A stretch of DNA of 64,000 nucleotides from Faecalimonas sp. (GTDB lineage: Bacteria > Bacillota > Clostridia > Lachnospirales > Lachnospiraceae), in NCBI GenBank assembly GCA_029264305.1, contig JARICA010000009.1, forward strand, positions 62,001-126,000. The letters run 5' to 3'. The notes beneath the pieces were generated by a model. That model had not been told where the DNA came from. It did no database searches and saw only the letters and a program-made list of their open reading frames with translations. Position 1 is the first letter of the stretch; each line of letters opens with the position of its first letter. A program made the position numbers and the translations under genes. Below are positions 7,129 to 15,855 of the stretch, one piece after another.

Positions 7129-10080
7129 ATGGATAAAATGGAATTGTTGAAACGAGGATTGACATCTGCTTTTATTACAAGTGAGGTATCGTCAAATTTG
7201 GCATATAAACCTCAATTCATTTCAAATGATTATAAAGAGGGAAAGAAAGTTATCTCATCTATTGAAGAGGAACTTTTGTCATGCGAAAAATTTTGTATTA
7301 GTGTAGCGTTTATCACAATGGGTGGGCTTACTCCTTTACTTCAAACATTAAAAGAACTAGAGAAGAGGAATATTTCTGGGAAAATACTTACCACGGATTA
7401 TTTGACGTTTAGTGAGCCAAGAGCTTTAAAAAAACTTGCAGAGTTGAAAAATATTGAATTGAAAATGTATGTAACGAATCGGTCCAAAGAAGGATTTCAT
7501 ACAAAAGGATATATTTTTAAAAAAGGAGAAATGTACAATATTATTGTTGGAAGCGCTAATATGACATTAAGTGCACTTACTATAAACAAAGAGTGGAACA
7601 CTAAAATTGTTTCTACTGATCAGGGCGAATATGCAAAAGATATTCTTACGGAATTTAATGCGTTATGGAATTCGGATGCGACATATAGTTTTGAGGAAGT
7701 TATTGAAAGTTATACAGCTGCATATGTAAAAAACAAGATTATAGAGAAACAGAAAAAAATTGCAAGAGAAGAATCAGTGCCTTCTATAGAAGAATACCGA
7801 TTGCAACCAAACTCTATGCAAGTAGAATTTGTAAACAATTTAGAACAAATATATAAATCTGGAGAAGACAGAGCACTTTTAGTGAGTAGTACAGCTACTG
7901 GAAAAACTTATGCTTCAGCATTTGCAATGCGAGAATTGGGATTTGAACGAGTTTTATTTTTGGTACATAGAAATCAAATCGCAAAACAGGCTATGAACTC
8001 TTTTAGAAAAGTCTTTGGTAGAAAAGTTTCTATGGGGCTTGTCTCAGGAAAGCATCAAGACTATGAGAAAGATTTTATATTTGCAACAATACAAACGCTT
8101 AGCAAAGAAGATACATTGAAAAGATATCAGCCGAATCACTTTGATGCAATTATTATAGATGAAGCACATCATAGTGCGGCTAATAGCTATACAAAGGTAA
8201 TGGATTATTTTAAGCCAAAACTTTGGCTAGGAATGACAGCAACGCCAGATCGCCGTGATGATAACATGGATGGTCGGAATATCTATGAAATTTTCAATCA
8301 TCAAATAGCATTAGAAATACGTTTACAAGATGCGATGGAGCAAGATTTATTGTGTCCTTTTCATTACTTTGGCATTACAGATCTTGAAATCATACAAGAT
8401 GAAGGGAAAACAAAAGAAGAAAAATTTGAAAATTTTCGTTATTTAACTTCTGATGAACGTGTTGAAAATGTAATAAAACAGGCAGAATATTTTGGATATA
8501 GTGGGGAACGTGTAAAGGGCTTAATTTTTTGTAGTAGAATTGAAGAAGCAAAAGCATTATCTGAGAAATTTAATGCAAAAGGTCTACGAACATTGGCGCT
8601 AGATGGAAGTGATAACGAAGAGATGAGAACAGAAGCTATAGAGCGTCTTGCAGGAGAAGATAGACCAGAGGCATTAGATTATATTCTTTCTGTTGATATA
8701 TTCTCGGAAGGAGTAGATGTTCCAGAAATTAATCAAGTGATTATGCTTAGACCGACAGAATCACCAATCGTATTTATTCAACAGATGGGGAGAGGTCTTC
8801 GAAGAGCAGAAGATAAGGAATATGTTGTTATATTAGACTTTATAGGGAATTATAAAAATAACTTTATGATTCCAATTGCGTTGTCTGGTGATCGAAGTTA
8901 TAACAAGGATAATATTCGAAGATATATTACAGAAGGTGGACGTATAATACCAGGAGAAAGTACTATTCATTTTGATGAAGTTTCGAGAAAACGAATTTAT
9001 CAAGCGATTGATAATGCCAATTTTAATGATATTAAACTTATTAAGGAAAACTATTTTAATTTAAAAAACAAATTAGGATACATTCCTGCACTTGCAGATT
9101 TTGATAAATATGGTGAGATGGATATATTGAGAATTTTTGATAATAGTAGCCTTGGTTCTTATTATAAATTTCTCGTAAAATATGAAAAAGAATATGAAAT
9201 TCGTTTGTCAAAAGGGGAAGAACAAGTAATTGAGTTCGTGTCAAAAAAACTAGCAAATGGGAAAAGAGTTTATGAATTGGAATTGTTGCGTCGTTTATTA
9301 AAATGTCAGCATAGAATATTAAAATTACTAAAAAAATCGTTGAAAGAAAATTATGCATGTGATTTAGATACAAATGCATTGGAAAATGTAGTAAATATGA
9401 TGACGAATACATTTCCTACAAAGACGGCACAAAAAACATATAAAGAATGTGTTTTTCTAGAAAAAGAAGGGGACGATTATCAAATTTCAAGGACGTTTTC
9501 TGAAATGCTGAAAAATGAAGATTTTTATAAAATTTTGAAAGAGTTAGTGGAATTTGGTATTTCAAGATATAAAATTGATTATAGTAATACATATCAAGAT
9601 ACGACTTTTGTGCTATATCAGAAATATACATATGAAGATGTTTGTCGTTTATTGTGTTGGGAGCAAAATGAAGTTCCGTTAAATATCAGTGGTTATAAAT
9701 ATGATAAGAAAACAAAAACATTGCCCGTATTTATTAATTACGATAAAAGTGAAAAAATCAGTGAAACAATCAAGTATGAGGATCGCTTTATAAATGGAAA
9801 TCATTTAATTGCGATTTCTAAAGGTGGAAGAAGTTTGAAGTCAGAAGATGTTCAGAATTTTCTTCATGCAAAAGAACGTGGAATCGATGTGCAACTTTTT
9901 GTGAGAAAAAATAAAGAAGATAAAATTTCGAAAGAATTTTATTATTTAGGTAGAATGACAGCAACAGGAAGAACGAAAGAGATTATCATGGCGAATACAG
10001 ATAAAAAAGCGGTAGAAATAGAATGGGTGTTGGACACGCCAGTAAGAGAAGATTTATATGAGTATATTGTAAATAGTTGA
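7129..10080 (+). CDS. PLD-type nuclease / SF2 helicase / DUF3427 protein
   Basis: A 983-residue cytoplasmic fusion. The N-terminal ~200 residues form a phospholipase-D-like nuclease domain (HTKGY at His124, GSANMT near 140). The SF2 helicase follows: TATGKT Walker A near 258, DEAH box at 344-347, SATP-like TATPD near 368, and QQMGRGLRR (motif VI) near 551. The remaining ~380 residues match the DUF3427 region found at the end of such helicases. The architecture resembles helicase-nuclease proteins of restriction and repair. It has its own promoter and is directly followed by a Nudix hydrolase. Function (repair or phage defence) is not settled by sequence. Confidence 0.85.
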   Translation: MDKMELLKRGLTSAFITSEVSSNLAYKPQFISNDYKEGKKVISSIEEELLSCEKFCISVAFITMGGLTPLLQTLKELEKRNISGKILTTDYLTFSEPRALKKLAELKNIELKMYVTNRSKEGFHTKGYIFKKGEMYNIIVGSANMTLSALTINKEWNTKIVSTDQGEYAKDILTEFNALWNSDATYSFEEVIESYTAAYVKNKIIEKQKKIAREESVPSIEEYRLQPNSMQVEFVNNLEQIYKSGEDRALLVSSTATGKTYASAFAMRELGFERVLFLVHRNQIAKQAMNSFRKVFGRKVSMGLVSGKHQDYEKDFIFATIQTLSKEDTLKRYQPNHFDAIIIDEAHHSAANSYTKVMDYFKPKLWLGMTATPDRRDDNMDGRNIYEIFNHQIALEIRLQDAMEQDLLCPFHYFGITDLEIIQDEGKTKEEKFENFRYLTSDERVENVIKQAEYFGYSGERVKGLIFCSRIEEAKALSEKFNAKGLRTLALDGSDNEEMRTEAIERLAGEDRPEALDYILSVDIFSEGVDVPEINQVIMLRPTESPIVFIQQMGRGLRRAEDKEYVVILDFIGNYKNNFMIPIALSGDRSYNKDNIRRYITEGGRIIPGESTIHFDEVSRKRIYQAIDNANFNDIKLIKENYFNLKNKLGYIPALADFDKYGEMDILRIFDNSSLGSYYKFLVKYEKEYEIRLSKGEEQVIEFVSKKLANGKRVYELELLRRLLKCQHRILKLLKKSLKENYACDLDTNALENVVNMMTNTFPTKTAQKTYKECVFLEKEGDDYQISRTFSEMLKNEDFYKILKELVEFGISRYKIDYSNTYQDTTFVLYQKYTYEDVCRLLCWEQNEVPLNISGYKYDKKTKTLPVFINYDKSEKISETIKYEDRFINGNHLIAISKGGRSLKSEDVQNFLHAKERGIDVQLFVRKNKEDKISKEFYYLGRMTATGRTKEIIMANTDKKAVEIEWVLDTPVREDLYEYIVNS

Positions 10081-10094
10081 GAAATGGAGAAAAA

Positions 10095-10481
10095 ATGAAG
10101 ATAGTAAAAGTGGTAGCTGCAATAATAATAGATAGCGAAAAAATATTTGCAACTCAAAGAGGGTATGGAGAATTTAAAGATGGATGGGAATTTCCTGGTG
10201 GAAAGATTGAAGAAGGAGAAACATCACAGGAAGCACTGGTTCGTGAAATAAAAGAAGAATTGGATATAGAGATAGAAATAAGAGGAGTTTTTGATACAGT
10301 GGAATATGATTATCCAAATTTTCATCTTTCAATGGATTGTTTTATATGTAAGATTAAGTCAGGAAAGTTAGTATTGAAAGAACATGAAGCAGCAAAATGG
10401 CTGACTAAGGAGACGCTAGATAGCGTGGAATGGTTACCGGCTGATTTAGGGTTGGTAGAAAAATTAAAAGAATTAGTATAA
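10095..10481 (+). CDS. Nudix hydrolase, MutT / 8-oxo-dGTPase-like
   Basis: ATG 10095 is preferred, five bases after GGAG; the TTG at 10077 overlaps the helicase stop and has no ribosome binding site. 128 residues. A complete Nudix box is present near residues 39-61: GKIEEGE, seven residues, REIKEEL. Small single-domain proteins like this hydrolyse oxidised or non-canonical (d)NTPs. The tight link to the upstream helicase-nuclease suggests a shared role in handling damaged nucleotides or DNA; the exact substrate is unknown. Confidence 0.88.
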   Translation: MKIVKVVAAIIIDSEKIFATQRGYGEFKDGWEFPGGKIEEGETSQEALVREIKEELDIEIEIRGVFDTVEYDYPNFHLSMDCFICKIKSGKLVLKEHEAAKWLTKETLDSVEWLPADLGLVEKLKELV

Positions 10482-10576
10482 AAAGGTAAAGAAACATAAA
10501 TACAAGATGCAACATGTGTGAGTGAGGGAGAAATACTACAGTTGCTGTATTACATGATAAATTAGGAGAATAATCA

Positions 10577-10918
10577 ATGAATATACAAATTTTCGGGACG
10601 AAAAAGTCTTTTGATACAAAGAAAGCAGAAAGATATTTTAAAGAACGTGGAATAAGATATCAATTTATTGATATGAAGGAAAAAGGTCTAAGTAAAGGAG
10701 AATTTAATTCTGTTTGTCAAGCGATAGGTAGCATGGAACAATTAATTGATCCAAATTGTAAGGAGAAAGAGTTATTGTTGTTGATTCAATATATTTCTCA
10801 AGAAGATAAAGCAGAGAAAATTTTAGAAAATCAGAATGTAATCAAGATTCCGATTGTACGAAATGGAAAACAGGCAACTGTTGGTTATCAGCCGGAGGTT
10901 TGGAAAAATTGGAAATAA
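10577..10918 (+). CDS. ArsC/Spx-family thioredoxin-fold protein lacking the redox cysteine
   Basis: 113 residues of the ArsC/YffB/Spx family: beta-alpha start MNIQIFGTKK, the TKKAERYF helix, and a C-terminal IKIPIVRNGKQATVGY block with the family's Arg. The family normally has Cys where this protein reads KSFDT, so Ser12 replaces the redox cysteine. Other ArsC arginine positions are not all obvious. It is therefore unlikely to be an arsenate reductase; a binding or regulatory role is possible. It overlaps the next gene and ends a few bases into it, implying translational coupling. Confidence 0.75.
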   Translation: MNIQIFGTKKSFDTKKAERYFKERGIRYQFIDMKEKGLSKGEFNSVCQAIGSMEQLIDPNCKEKELLLLIQYISQEDKAEKILENQNVIKIPIVRNGKQATVGYQPEVWKNWK

Positions 10919-11364
10919 GGATTTATGTTGATGCAGATGCCTGTCCAGTTGTTTCTATTGTAGAACGACTGGCAAGGCGGTATGAAGTACCGTGTATATT
11001 GCTTTGTGATACGAATCATGTTTTGACTTCCGACTATAGTGAAGTCAAGATCATTGGAGCTGGTGCGGATGCGGTGGATTTTGCTCTGGTGAATTTATGC
11101 CAGAAAGGTGATGTTGTTGTAACCCAGGATTATGGGGTAGCAGCAATGGCTTTGGGAAAAGGCGCATATTGTATTCATCAAAGTGGACGTTGGTATACAA
11201 ATAATAATATTGAGGAATTATTGATGCAACGTCATATAACAAAAAAGGCAAGGAGAAGTTCACGCAAAAACCATTTAAAAGGACCAGTAAAGAGAACGGA
11301 AAAAGATGATATTTATTTTGCTGAATCGTTTGATAAAATAATTAGAAAGGCGTTGGAATTATAA
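10909..11364 (+). CDS. YaiI/YqxD family (DUF188) protein, PIN-like fold
   Basis: The frame opens with TTG at 10900 or TTG at 10909. GGAGG (10894-10898) is one base before the first and ten before the second, so 10909 is chosen. About 151 residues. The family hallmark YVDADACPV is at the start, followed by GADAVDFAL and VVTQDYGVAA, the acidic residues of a PIN-related nuclease core. The C-terminus has the basic RRSSRKNHLKGP segment. The family is widespread, small and functionally uncharacterised. The gene overlaps the preceding one and its stop overlaps the ATG of the next (ATAATG), so the three form one translationally coupled set. Confidence 0.85.
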   Translation: MEIRIYVDADACPVVSIVERLARRYEVPCILLCDTNHVLTSDYSEVKIIGAGADAVDFALVNLCQKGDVVVTQDYGVAAMALGKGAYCIHQSGRWYTNNNIEELLMQRHITKKARRSSRKNHLKGPVKRTEKDDIYFAESFDKIIRKALEL

Positions 11365-11774
11365 TGGTAAAAGAGATTGTGAGAGATATATTTTTTTTAG
11401 GACAAAAATCAGAGTTGGCTACAAAAGATGATTTGCAAGTGGGAAAAGATTTACAGGATACTCTTAATGCAAATAGAGAATGTTGTGTAGGAATGGCAGC
11501 CAATATGATTGGTGTGAAGAAACGAGTGATTATTGTGAATTTTGGAATTATGGACATTGTTATGTTTAATCCAGTATTGATTCAAAAAGATACACCATAT
11601 CAGACAGAAGAAGGTTGTCTATCTTTGGATGGAGTAAGACCGACTACAAGATATAAACATATTGAAGTGGAATATTTTGATTTTGCATGGAAGAAGCAAA
11701 GAAAGAAATTATCCGATTGGCCAGCGCAAATCTGTCAGCATGAGTTAGATCATTTAGAAGGTATCATTATATAG
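11364..11774 (+). CDS. Peptide deformylase-like protein (short form)
   Basis: 136 residues. Deformylases remove the formyl group from the N-terminal Met of new proteins with a metal held by Cys and two His. Motif 2 (EGCLS) and motif 3 (HELDH) are intact. Motif 1, usually GxAAxQ, reads GMAANM: Asn replaces the catalytic Gln. Short deformylase paralogues with this change are common in Clostridia. Whether activity is reduced is unknown. The ATG overlaps the stop of the DUF188 gene. A 200-base gap with a promoter separates it from pnp. Confidence 0.8.
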   Translation: MVKEIVRDIFFLGQKSELATKDDLQVGKDLQDTLNANRECCVGMAANMIGVKKRVIIVNFGIMDIVMFNPVLIQKDTPYQTEEGCLSLDGVRPTTRYKHIEVEYFDFAWKKQRKKLSDWPAQICQHELDHLEGIII

Positions 11775-11839
11775 ATGGAAAAGGTAGTAAAATGAAGAAG
11801 GATTGCTGCTTATTTTCTTGTGAATACATACGGAAATAA

Positions 11840-11868
11840 TTGCAAGAAGTAGGCGAATATGGTACAAT
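11840..11868 (+). promoter_or_regulatory. Promoter of pnp
   Basis: TTGCAA (11840-11845), 17-base spacer, TACAAT (11863-11868). Expected transcript start near 11875, directly before a large hairpin. Confidence 0.75.
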
Positions 11869-11879
11869 ATAAAGGATTA

Positions 11880-11956
11880 CGGTTGGAAGAAAAGCCGAGA
11901 CCACTGAAAAGAACATTTGTATAAGTGAGTTTTTCAGTAGTTTCGGAAACCAACTG
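11880..11956 (+). promoter_or_regulatory. Long double-stem leader of pnp
   Basis: Outer stem 11880-11886 with 11950-11956 (7 pairs). Inner stem 11895-11910 with 11931-11946 (15 of 16 positions pair, one C-A mismatch, one wobble) and a 20-base loop. The structure spans almost the whole leader and ends just before the AAGGAG site. Enterobacterial pnp is controlled through a double-stranded leader cut by RNase III; a similar arrangement here is inference. Confidence 0.6.
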
Positions 11957-11980
11957 AACGATATGAAAAAGGAGAACAAT

Positions 11981-14071
11981 ATGTTTAAAAAATTTGAAAT
12001 GGAATTAGCCGGAAGAACACTTCGTGTTGATATCGGTAGGGTTGCCGCACAGGCGAATGGTGCAGCGCTTATGCACTATGGAGAAACGGTTGTATTATCT
12101 ACTGCAACAGCATCAGAAAAGCCAAGAGAAGGAATTGATTTTTTCCCACTTAGTGTAGAATATGAAGAAAAATTATATGCAGTAGGAAAAATCCCAGGTG
12201 GATTTAATAAAAGAGAAGGAAAAGCATCAGAAAATGCAATTTTAACTTCACGAGTAATTGATAGACCAATGCGTCCGCTTTTCCCAAAAGACTATAGAAA
12301 TGATGTAACATTGAATAACTTAGTTATGTCAGTAGATCCAGATTGTAGTCCAGAGTTAACCGCAATGTTAGGTTCAGCTATTGCTACAGCGATTTCTGAT
12401 ATTCCGTTTGATGGACCAACTTCTACAACACAAGTAGGAATGATTGATGGAGAGTTTGTATTTAATCCAAATGCAGCACAAAGAGCAATTTCGGATTTAC
12501 AATTAACTGTTGCATCTACAAGAGATAAGGTTATTATGATTGAAGCAGGTGCGAATGAAGTGCCTGAAGATAAAATGATTGAAGCGATTTTTGCGGCACA
12601 TGAAGTGAATCAGCAAATTATTCAGTTTATAGATACAATTGTTGCAGAGTGTGGAAAACCAAAACATGAATATACAAGTTGTGCAGTGCCTGAAGAGTTA
12701 TTTGCAGCAATGAAAGAAATTGTAACACCAGAAGAAATGGAAGTTGCAGTATTTACAGATGAAAAACAAGTTAGAGAAGAAAATCTACGTGTGATTAGAG
12801 AAAAATTAGAAGAAGCATTTGCAGATAATGAAGAATGGTTGGAGATTTTAGGAGAAGCATTATACCAGTATCAGAAGAAAACAGTTCGTAAAATGATTTT
12901 AAAAGATCATAAGCGTCCAGACGGAAGAGCAATTGATCAAATCAGACCACTTGCAGCAGAGATTGACTTGATTCCAAGAGTTCATGGTTCAGCAATGTTT
13001 ACACGTGGACAGACACAGATTTGTACAGTGACAACATTAGCACCTTTATCTGAGGCACAGAGAATTGACGGTTTAGATGAATCAGAAACATCTAAGAGAT
13101 ATATGCATCACTATAATTTCCCTTCATATTCTGTAGGAGAAACAAAACCGTCAAGAGGACCAGGACGTCGTGAAATCGGACATGGTGCATTAGCTGAAAG
13201 AGCACTTGTACCTGTACTTCCTACGGAAGAAGAATTTCCATATGCAATTCGTACTGTATCAGAAACATTTGAATCAAATGGATCCACATCGCAGGCGAGT
13301 ATTTGTGCATCTAGTATGTCACTTATGGCAGCAGGTGTACCGATTAAATCTGCGGTTGCGGGTATTTCAGCAGGGCTTGTAACAGGTGATACAGATGACG
13401 ACTACTTAGTGTTAACAGATATTCAGGGACTTGAAGATTTCTTTGGAGATATGGACTTTAAAGTTGCTGGAACACATAAAGGTATTACAGCTATTCAGAT
13501 GGATATTAAAATTCACGGATTGACAAGAAACATTATTGAAGAAGCAATCGCTCGCACAAAACAGGCTAGAACATATATTTTGGACGAAGTTATGCGTAAT
13601 GCAATTTCAGAACCAAGAGCAGAAGTTGGCCCATACGCACCAAAGATTCGTCAGATGCAGATTGATCCAGCGAAGATTGGTGATGTTGTAGGACAGCGTG
13701 GAAAAACAATTAATGCGATTATCGAACAAACAGGAGTTAAAATTGATATTACTGATGAAGGTTCAGTGTCTGTTTGTGGTGTTGATGCAAAAGCAATGGA
13801 AGAGGCAATGAAGATGATTGCTATTATTGTAACCGATTTTGAAGCAGGACAAGTTTTGGAAGGAAAAGTAATTAGCATTAAAGAATTTGGAGCTTTCCTC
13901 GAATTTGCACCTGGTAAAGAAGGAATGGTTCATATTTCTAAAATTTCAAAAGAAAGAATCAACCATGTGGAAGATGTTCTTACTTTGGGCGACAAAGTAA
14001 AAGTTGTTTGTCTTGGAAAAGATAAAATGGGAAGAATTAGTTTCAGCATGAAAGATGTTGTAGAAGAATAA
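11981..14071 (+). CDS. pnp: Polyribonucleotide nucleotidyltransferase (PNPase)
   Basis: ATG 11981 is used; AAGGAG lies about six bases before it, inside the longer frame that opens at 11963. 696 residues. PNPase degrades RNA 3' to 5' with phosphate as a homotrimer. Two RNase PH domains flank a helical domain; the second contains the conserved KPSRGPGRREIGHGAL and GFFGDMDFKVAG-type segments. A KH domain (IGDVVGQRGKTINAI) and an S1 domain (VISIKEFGAFLEF) complete the standard layout. rpsO, its frequent upstream partner, is absent; pnp has its own promoter and terminator. Confidence 0.97.
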   Translation: MFKKFEMELAGRTLRVDIGRVAAQANGAALMHYGETVVLSTATASEKPREGIDFFPLSVEYEEKLYAVGKIPGGFNKREGKASENAILTSRVIDRPMRPLFPKDYRNDVTLNNLVMSVDPDCSPELTAMLGSAIATAISDIPFDGPTSTTQVGMIDGEFVFNPNAAQRAISDLQLTVASTRDKVIMIEAGANEVPEDKMIEAIFAAHEVNQQIIQFIDTIVAECGKPKHEYTSCAVPEELFAAMKEIVTPEEMEVAVFTDEKQVREENLRVIREKLEEAFADNEEWLEILGEALYQYQKKTVRKMILKDHKRPDGRAIDQIRPLAAEIDLIPRVHGSAMFTRGQTQICTVTTLAPLSEAQRIDGLDESETSKRYMHHYNFPSYSVGETKPSRGPGRREIGHGALAERALVPVLPTEEEFPYAIRTVSETFESNGSTSQASICASSMSLMAAGVPIKSAVAGISAGLVTGDTDDDYLVLTDIQGLEDFFGDMDFKVAGTHKGITAIQMDIKIHGLTRNIIEEAIARTKQARTYILDEVMRNAISEPRAEVGPYAPKIRQMQIDPAKIGDVVGQRGKTINAIIEQTGVKIDITDEGSVSVCGVDAKAMEEAMKMIAIIVTDFEAGQVLEGKVISIKEFGAFLEFAPGKEGMVHISKISKERINHVEDVLTLGDKVKVVCLGKDKMGRISFSMKDVVEE

Positions 14072-14080
14072 GATTAAAAG

Positions 14081-14127
14081 AAAAGTGTTGAGAATGACTG
14101 AAAAGTTGTTTTCAGCACTTTTTTTTT
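14081..14127 (+). terminator. Terminator of pnp
   Basis: Stem about 14082-14094 with 14107-14119 (with wobbles), followed by a run of nine T. Confidence 0.8.
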
Positions 14128-14181
14128 GCTTTTGTTCTAAAACGATAAAGCGTTCATATACTGTCTAAAGAGGTGGACAAG

Positions 14182-15105
14182 ATGAAAGAGCAGAAAAGAC
14201 AAATTTTACAAGTGTTAGGTAAGAAAATTCGATATGTAGTAGAAAAAGAACAGTTTGATTTTTCGCATTTACAGGAAATAAGATTGCGAATAGGGAAACC
14301 CTTGACAGTTTTGTACAAAGGTCGAGAGAAACTTTTAATCACAGTAGAACCGGAAGACCTTAGAGAAACTGTTGAGTATATAAGTGATTATTCTTTATAT
14401 GCGTATGAAGATGAAATGCGTCAAGGGTTTATTACGATTGAAGGAGGACATAGAGTAGGTATGGTTGGGAAAGTGGTGTTAGAGGAAGGAAAAATAAAAA
14501 ATTTGAAATATATTTCTTCTATTAATATAAGAATTGCCCATGAAGTAAAGGGATGTGCTAATGAAATATTTCGATATATTACAAAAGAGAGACAGATTTA
14601 TCACACGTTGATTATATCTCCTCCTCGCTGTGGAAAAACAACACTTTTAAGGGATATGATAAGACAAATATCTGATGGAAATAAGTGGGTAAAAGGAGTT
14701 CCGGTAGGAGTTGTGGATGAACGGTCTGAATTAGGGGGGTGTTATATGGGAATAGCACAGAATGATTTAGGTATACGCACAGATATTTTGGATTGTTGTC
14801 CAAAGGCGGATGGAATGCTAATGCTTATTCGCTCTATGTCCCCACAAGTTATTGCTGTAGATGAAATCGGGGAGAGAGAAGAAATATGTGCGATTGAATA
14901 CGCACTTCATTGTGGATGCAAAATGCTTGCGACTGCTCATGGTGTTTCTATGGAAGAAATGAAAAGAAAACCATTCTTTGAACAAATCATAAAAGAAAAA
15001 AGGTTTGAACGATATGTTGTTTTAGGAAATGAACATCATATTGGTGAAATAGTAGGAATTTATGATGAAAATGGAAAGGATATTTTTGAAAATACATTGG
15101 TCTGA
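14182..15105 (+). CDS. spoIIIAA: Stage III sporulation protein AA
   Basis: Start at ATG 14182, five bases after AGAGGTGG; the GTG at 14173 lies within that site. 307 residues. SpoIIIAA is the cytoplasmic AAA-type ATPase of the mother-cell SpoIIIA-SpoIIQ feeding-tube channel, related to type II/IV secretion ATPases. Walker A (PPRCGKTT) is near residues 147-154 and a Walker-B like IAVDEIGE follows near 230. First gene of a complete eight-gene operon. In Bacillus the operon is read by sigma-E; a CATATACT near 14155 loosely fits a sigma-E -10 but no good -35 was found. Confidence 0.95.
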   Translation: MKEQKRQILQVLGKKIRYVVEKEQFDFSHLQEIRLRIGKPLTVLYKGREKLLITVEPEDLRETVEYISDYSLYAYEDEMRQGFITIEGGHRVGMVGKVVLEEGKIKNLKYISSINIRIAHEVKGCANEIFRYITKERQIYHTLIISPPRCGKTTLLRDMIRQISDGNKWVKGVPVGVVDERSELGGCYMGIAQNDLGIRTDILDCCPKADGMLMLIRSMSPQVIAVDEIGEREEICAIEYALHCGCKMLATAHGVSMEEMKRKPFFEQIIKEKRFERYVVLGNEHHIGEIVGIYDENGKDIFENTLV

Positions 15106-15119
15106 AAGGCGGATGAAAT

Positions 15120-15638
15120 GTGCAAAAATTATTTGGATGTATATTGATTGTTTTTGCAAGTTCGGCAATGGGATGGTCGAAAGGAATAGAACTAAAGAAA
15201 CATTTAGTAGAGGTAGAAAATATGAGAAAAATGTTTCTGATGTTAAGAAGTGAAATAGCATATATAAAGTCTCCTCTTCCAGAAGCATTTAGACATATTG
15301 GAAAAAGAATGGGAGGGATTTTTCGAGATTGGTTGTTGAATCTATCAGAGCAAATGATTAAAAAAAAAGGAGTAAATTTTCTAGAATTGTGGTCAGAGTC
15401 TATTGAACAATATTGGAGGAGAAGTTATTTAACAAATGAAGATATAGAAAAACTAAAGTCAGTAGGAGAAAATATGGGATATTTAGATGAAAAAATGCAG
15501 ATAGGAACAATTGATTTGTATGTGAAACAATTAGAGCTAGAAATACAATGCCTACAAAAAGAATTTGTTGTAGAAAAAAGATTATATCATTGTCTGGGGA
15601 TTATGGGGGGAATCTTTTTAGCAGTCATTCTGATATAA
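15120..15638 (+). CDS. spoIIIAB: Stage III sporulation protein AB
   Basis: 172 residues, starting at GTG 15120 with GGCGG seven bases upstream. An N-terminal membrane helix ends with the conserved GWSKGIELKKHL, then a helical domain and a C-terminal membrane helix, as in SpoIIIAB, a homologue of the GspF-type platform protein of secretion systems. It belongs to the SpoIIIA channel complex of the mother cell. Confidence 0.93.
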   Translation: MQKLFGCILIVFASSAMGWSKGIELKKHLVEVENMRKMFLMLRSEIAYIKSPLPEAFRHIGKRMGGIFRDWLLNLSEQMIKKKGVNFLELWSESIEQYWRRSYLTNEDIEKLKSVGENMGYLDEKMQIGTIDLYVKQLELEIQCLQKEFVVEKRLYHCLGIMGGIFLAVILI

Positions 15639-15650
15639 AAGGAGGAAAAA

Positions 15651-15845
15651 ATGAGTGTAAATTTGATATTTAAAATAGCAGCAGTAGGTATATTGGTTTC
15701 TGTTCTTAGTCAAGTATTAAAGCATAGTGGAAGAGAAGAACATGCGTTTTTAACTAGTTTTGCAGGGTTACTTCTTGTGTTGTTCTGGATATTACCATAT
15801 ATTTATGAACTGTTTGAATCAATTAAAAGGTTGTTTTCTTTGTGA
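15651..15845 (+). CDS. spoIIIAC: Stage III sporulation protein AC
   Basis: 64 residues with two membrane helices. Length and the motif LSQVLKHSGREEHA are typical of SpoIIIAC, a very small and well-conserved membrane subunit of the SpoIIIA channel. AGGAGG lies seven bases before the ATG. The short spacing to both neighbours marks one operon. Confidence 0.93.
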   Translation: MSVNLIFKIAAVGILVSVLSQVLKHSGREEHAFLTSFAGLLLVLFWILPYIYELFESIKRLFSL

Positions 15846-15855
15846 GAGGTAAAAT

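Noticed and set aside
14131-14181. Sigma-E promoter of the spoIIIA operon
   Set aside because: CATATACT at 14155-14162 is close to a sigma-E -10, but no fitting -35 is found at the right distance, so it was not listed as a feature.
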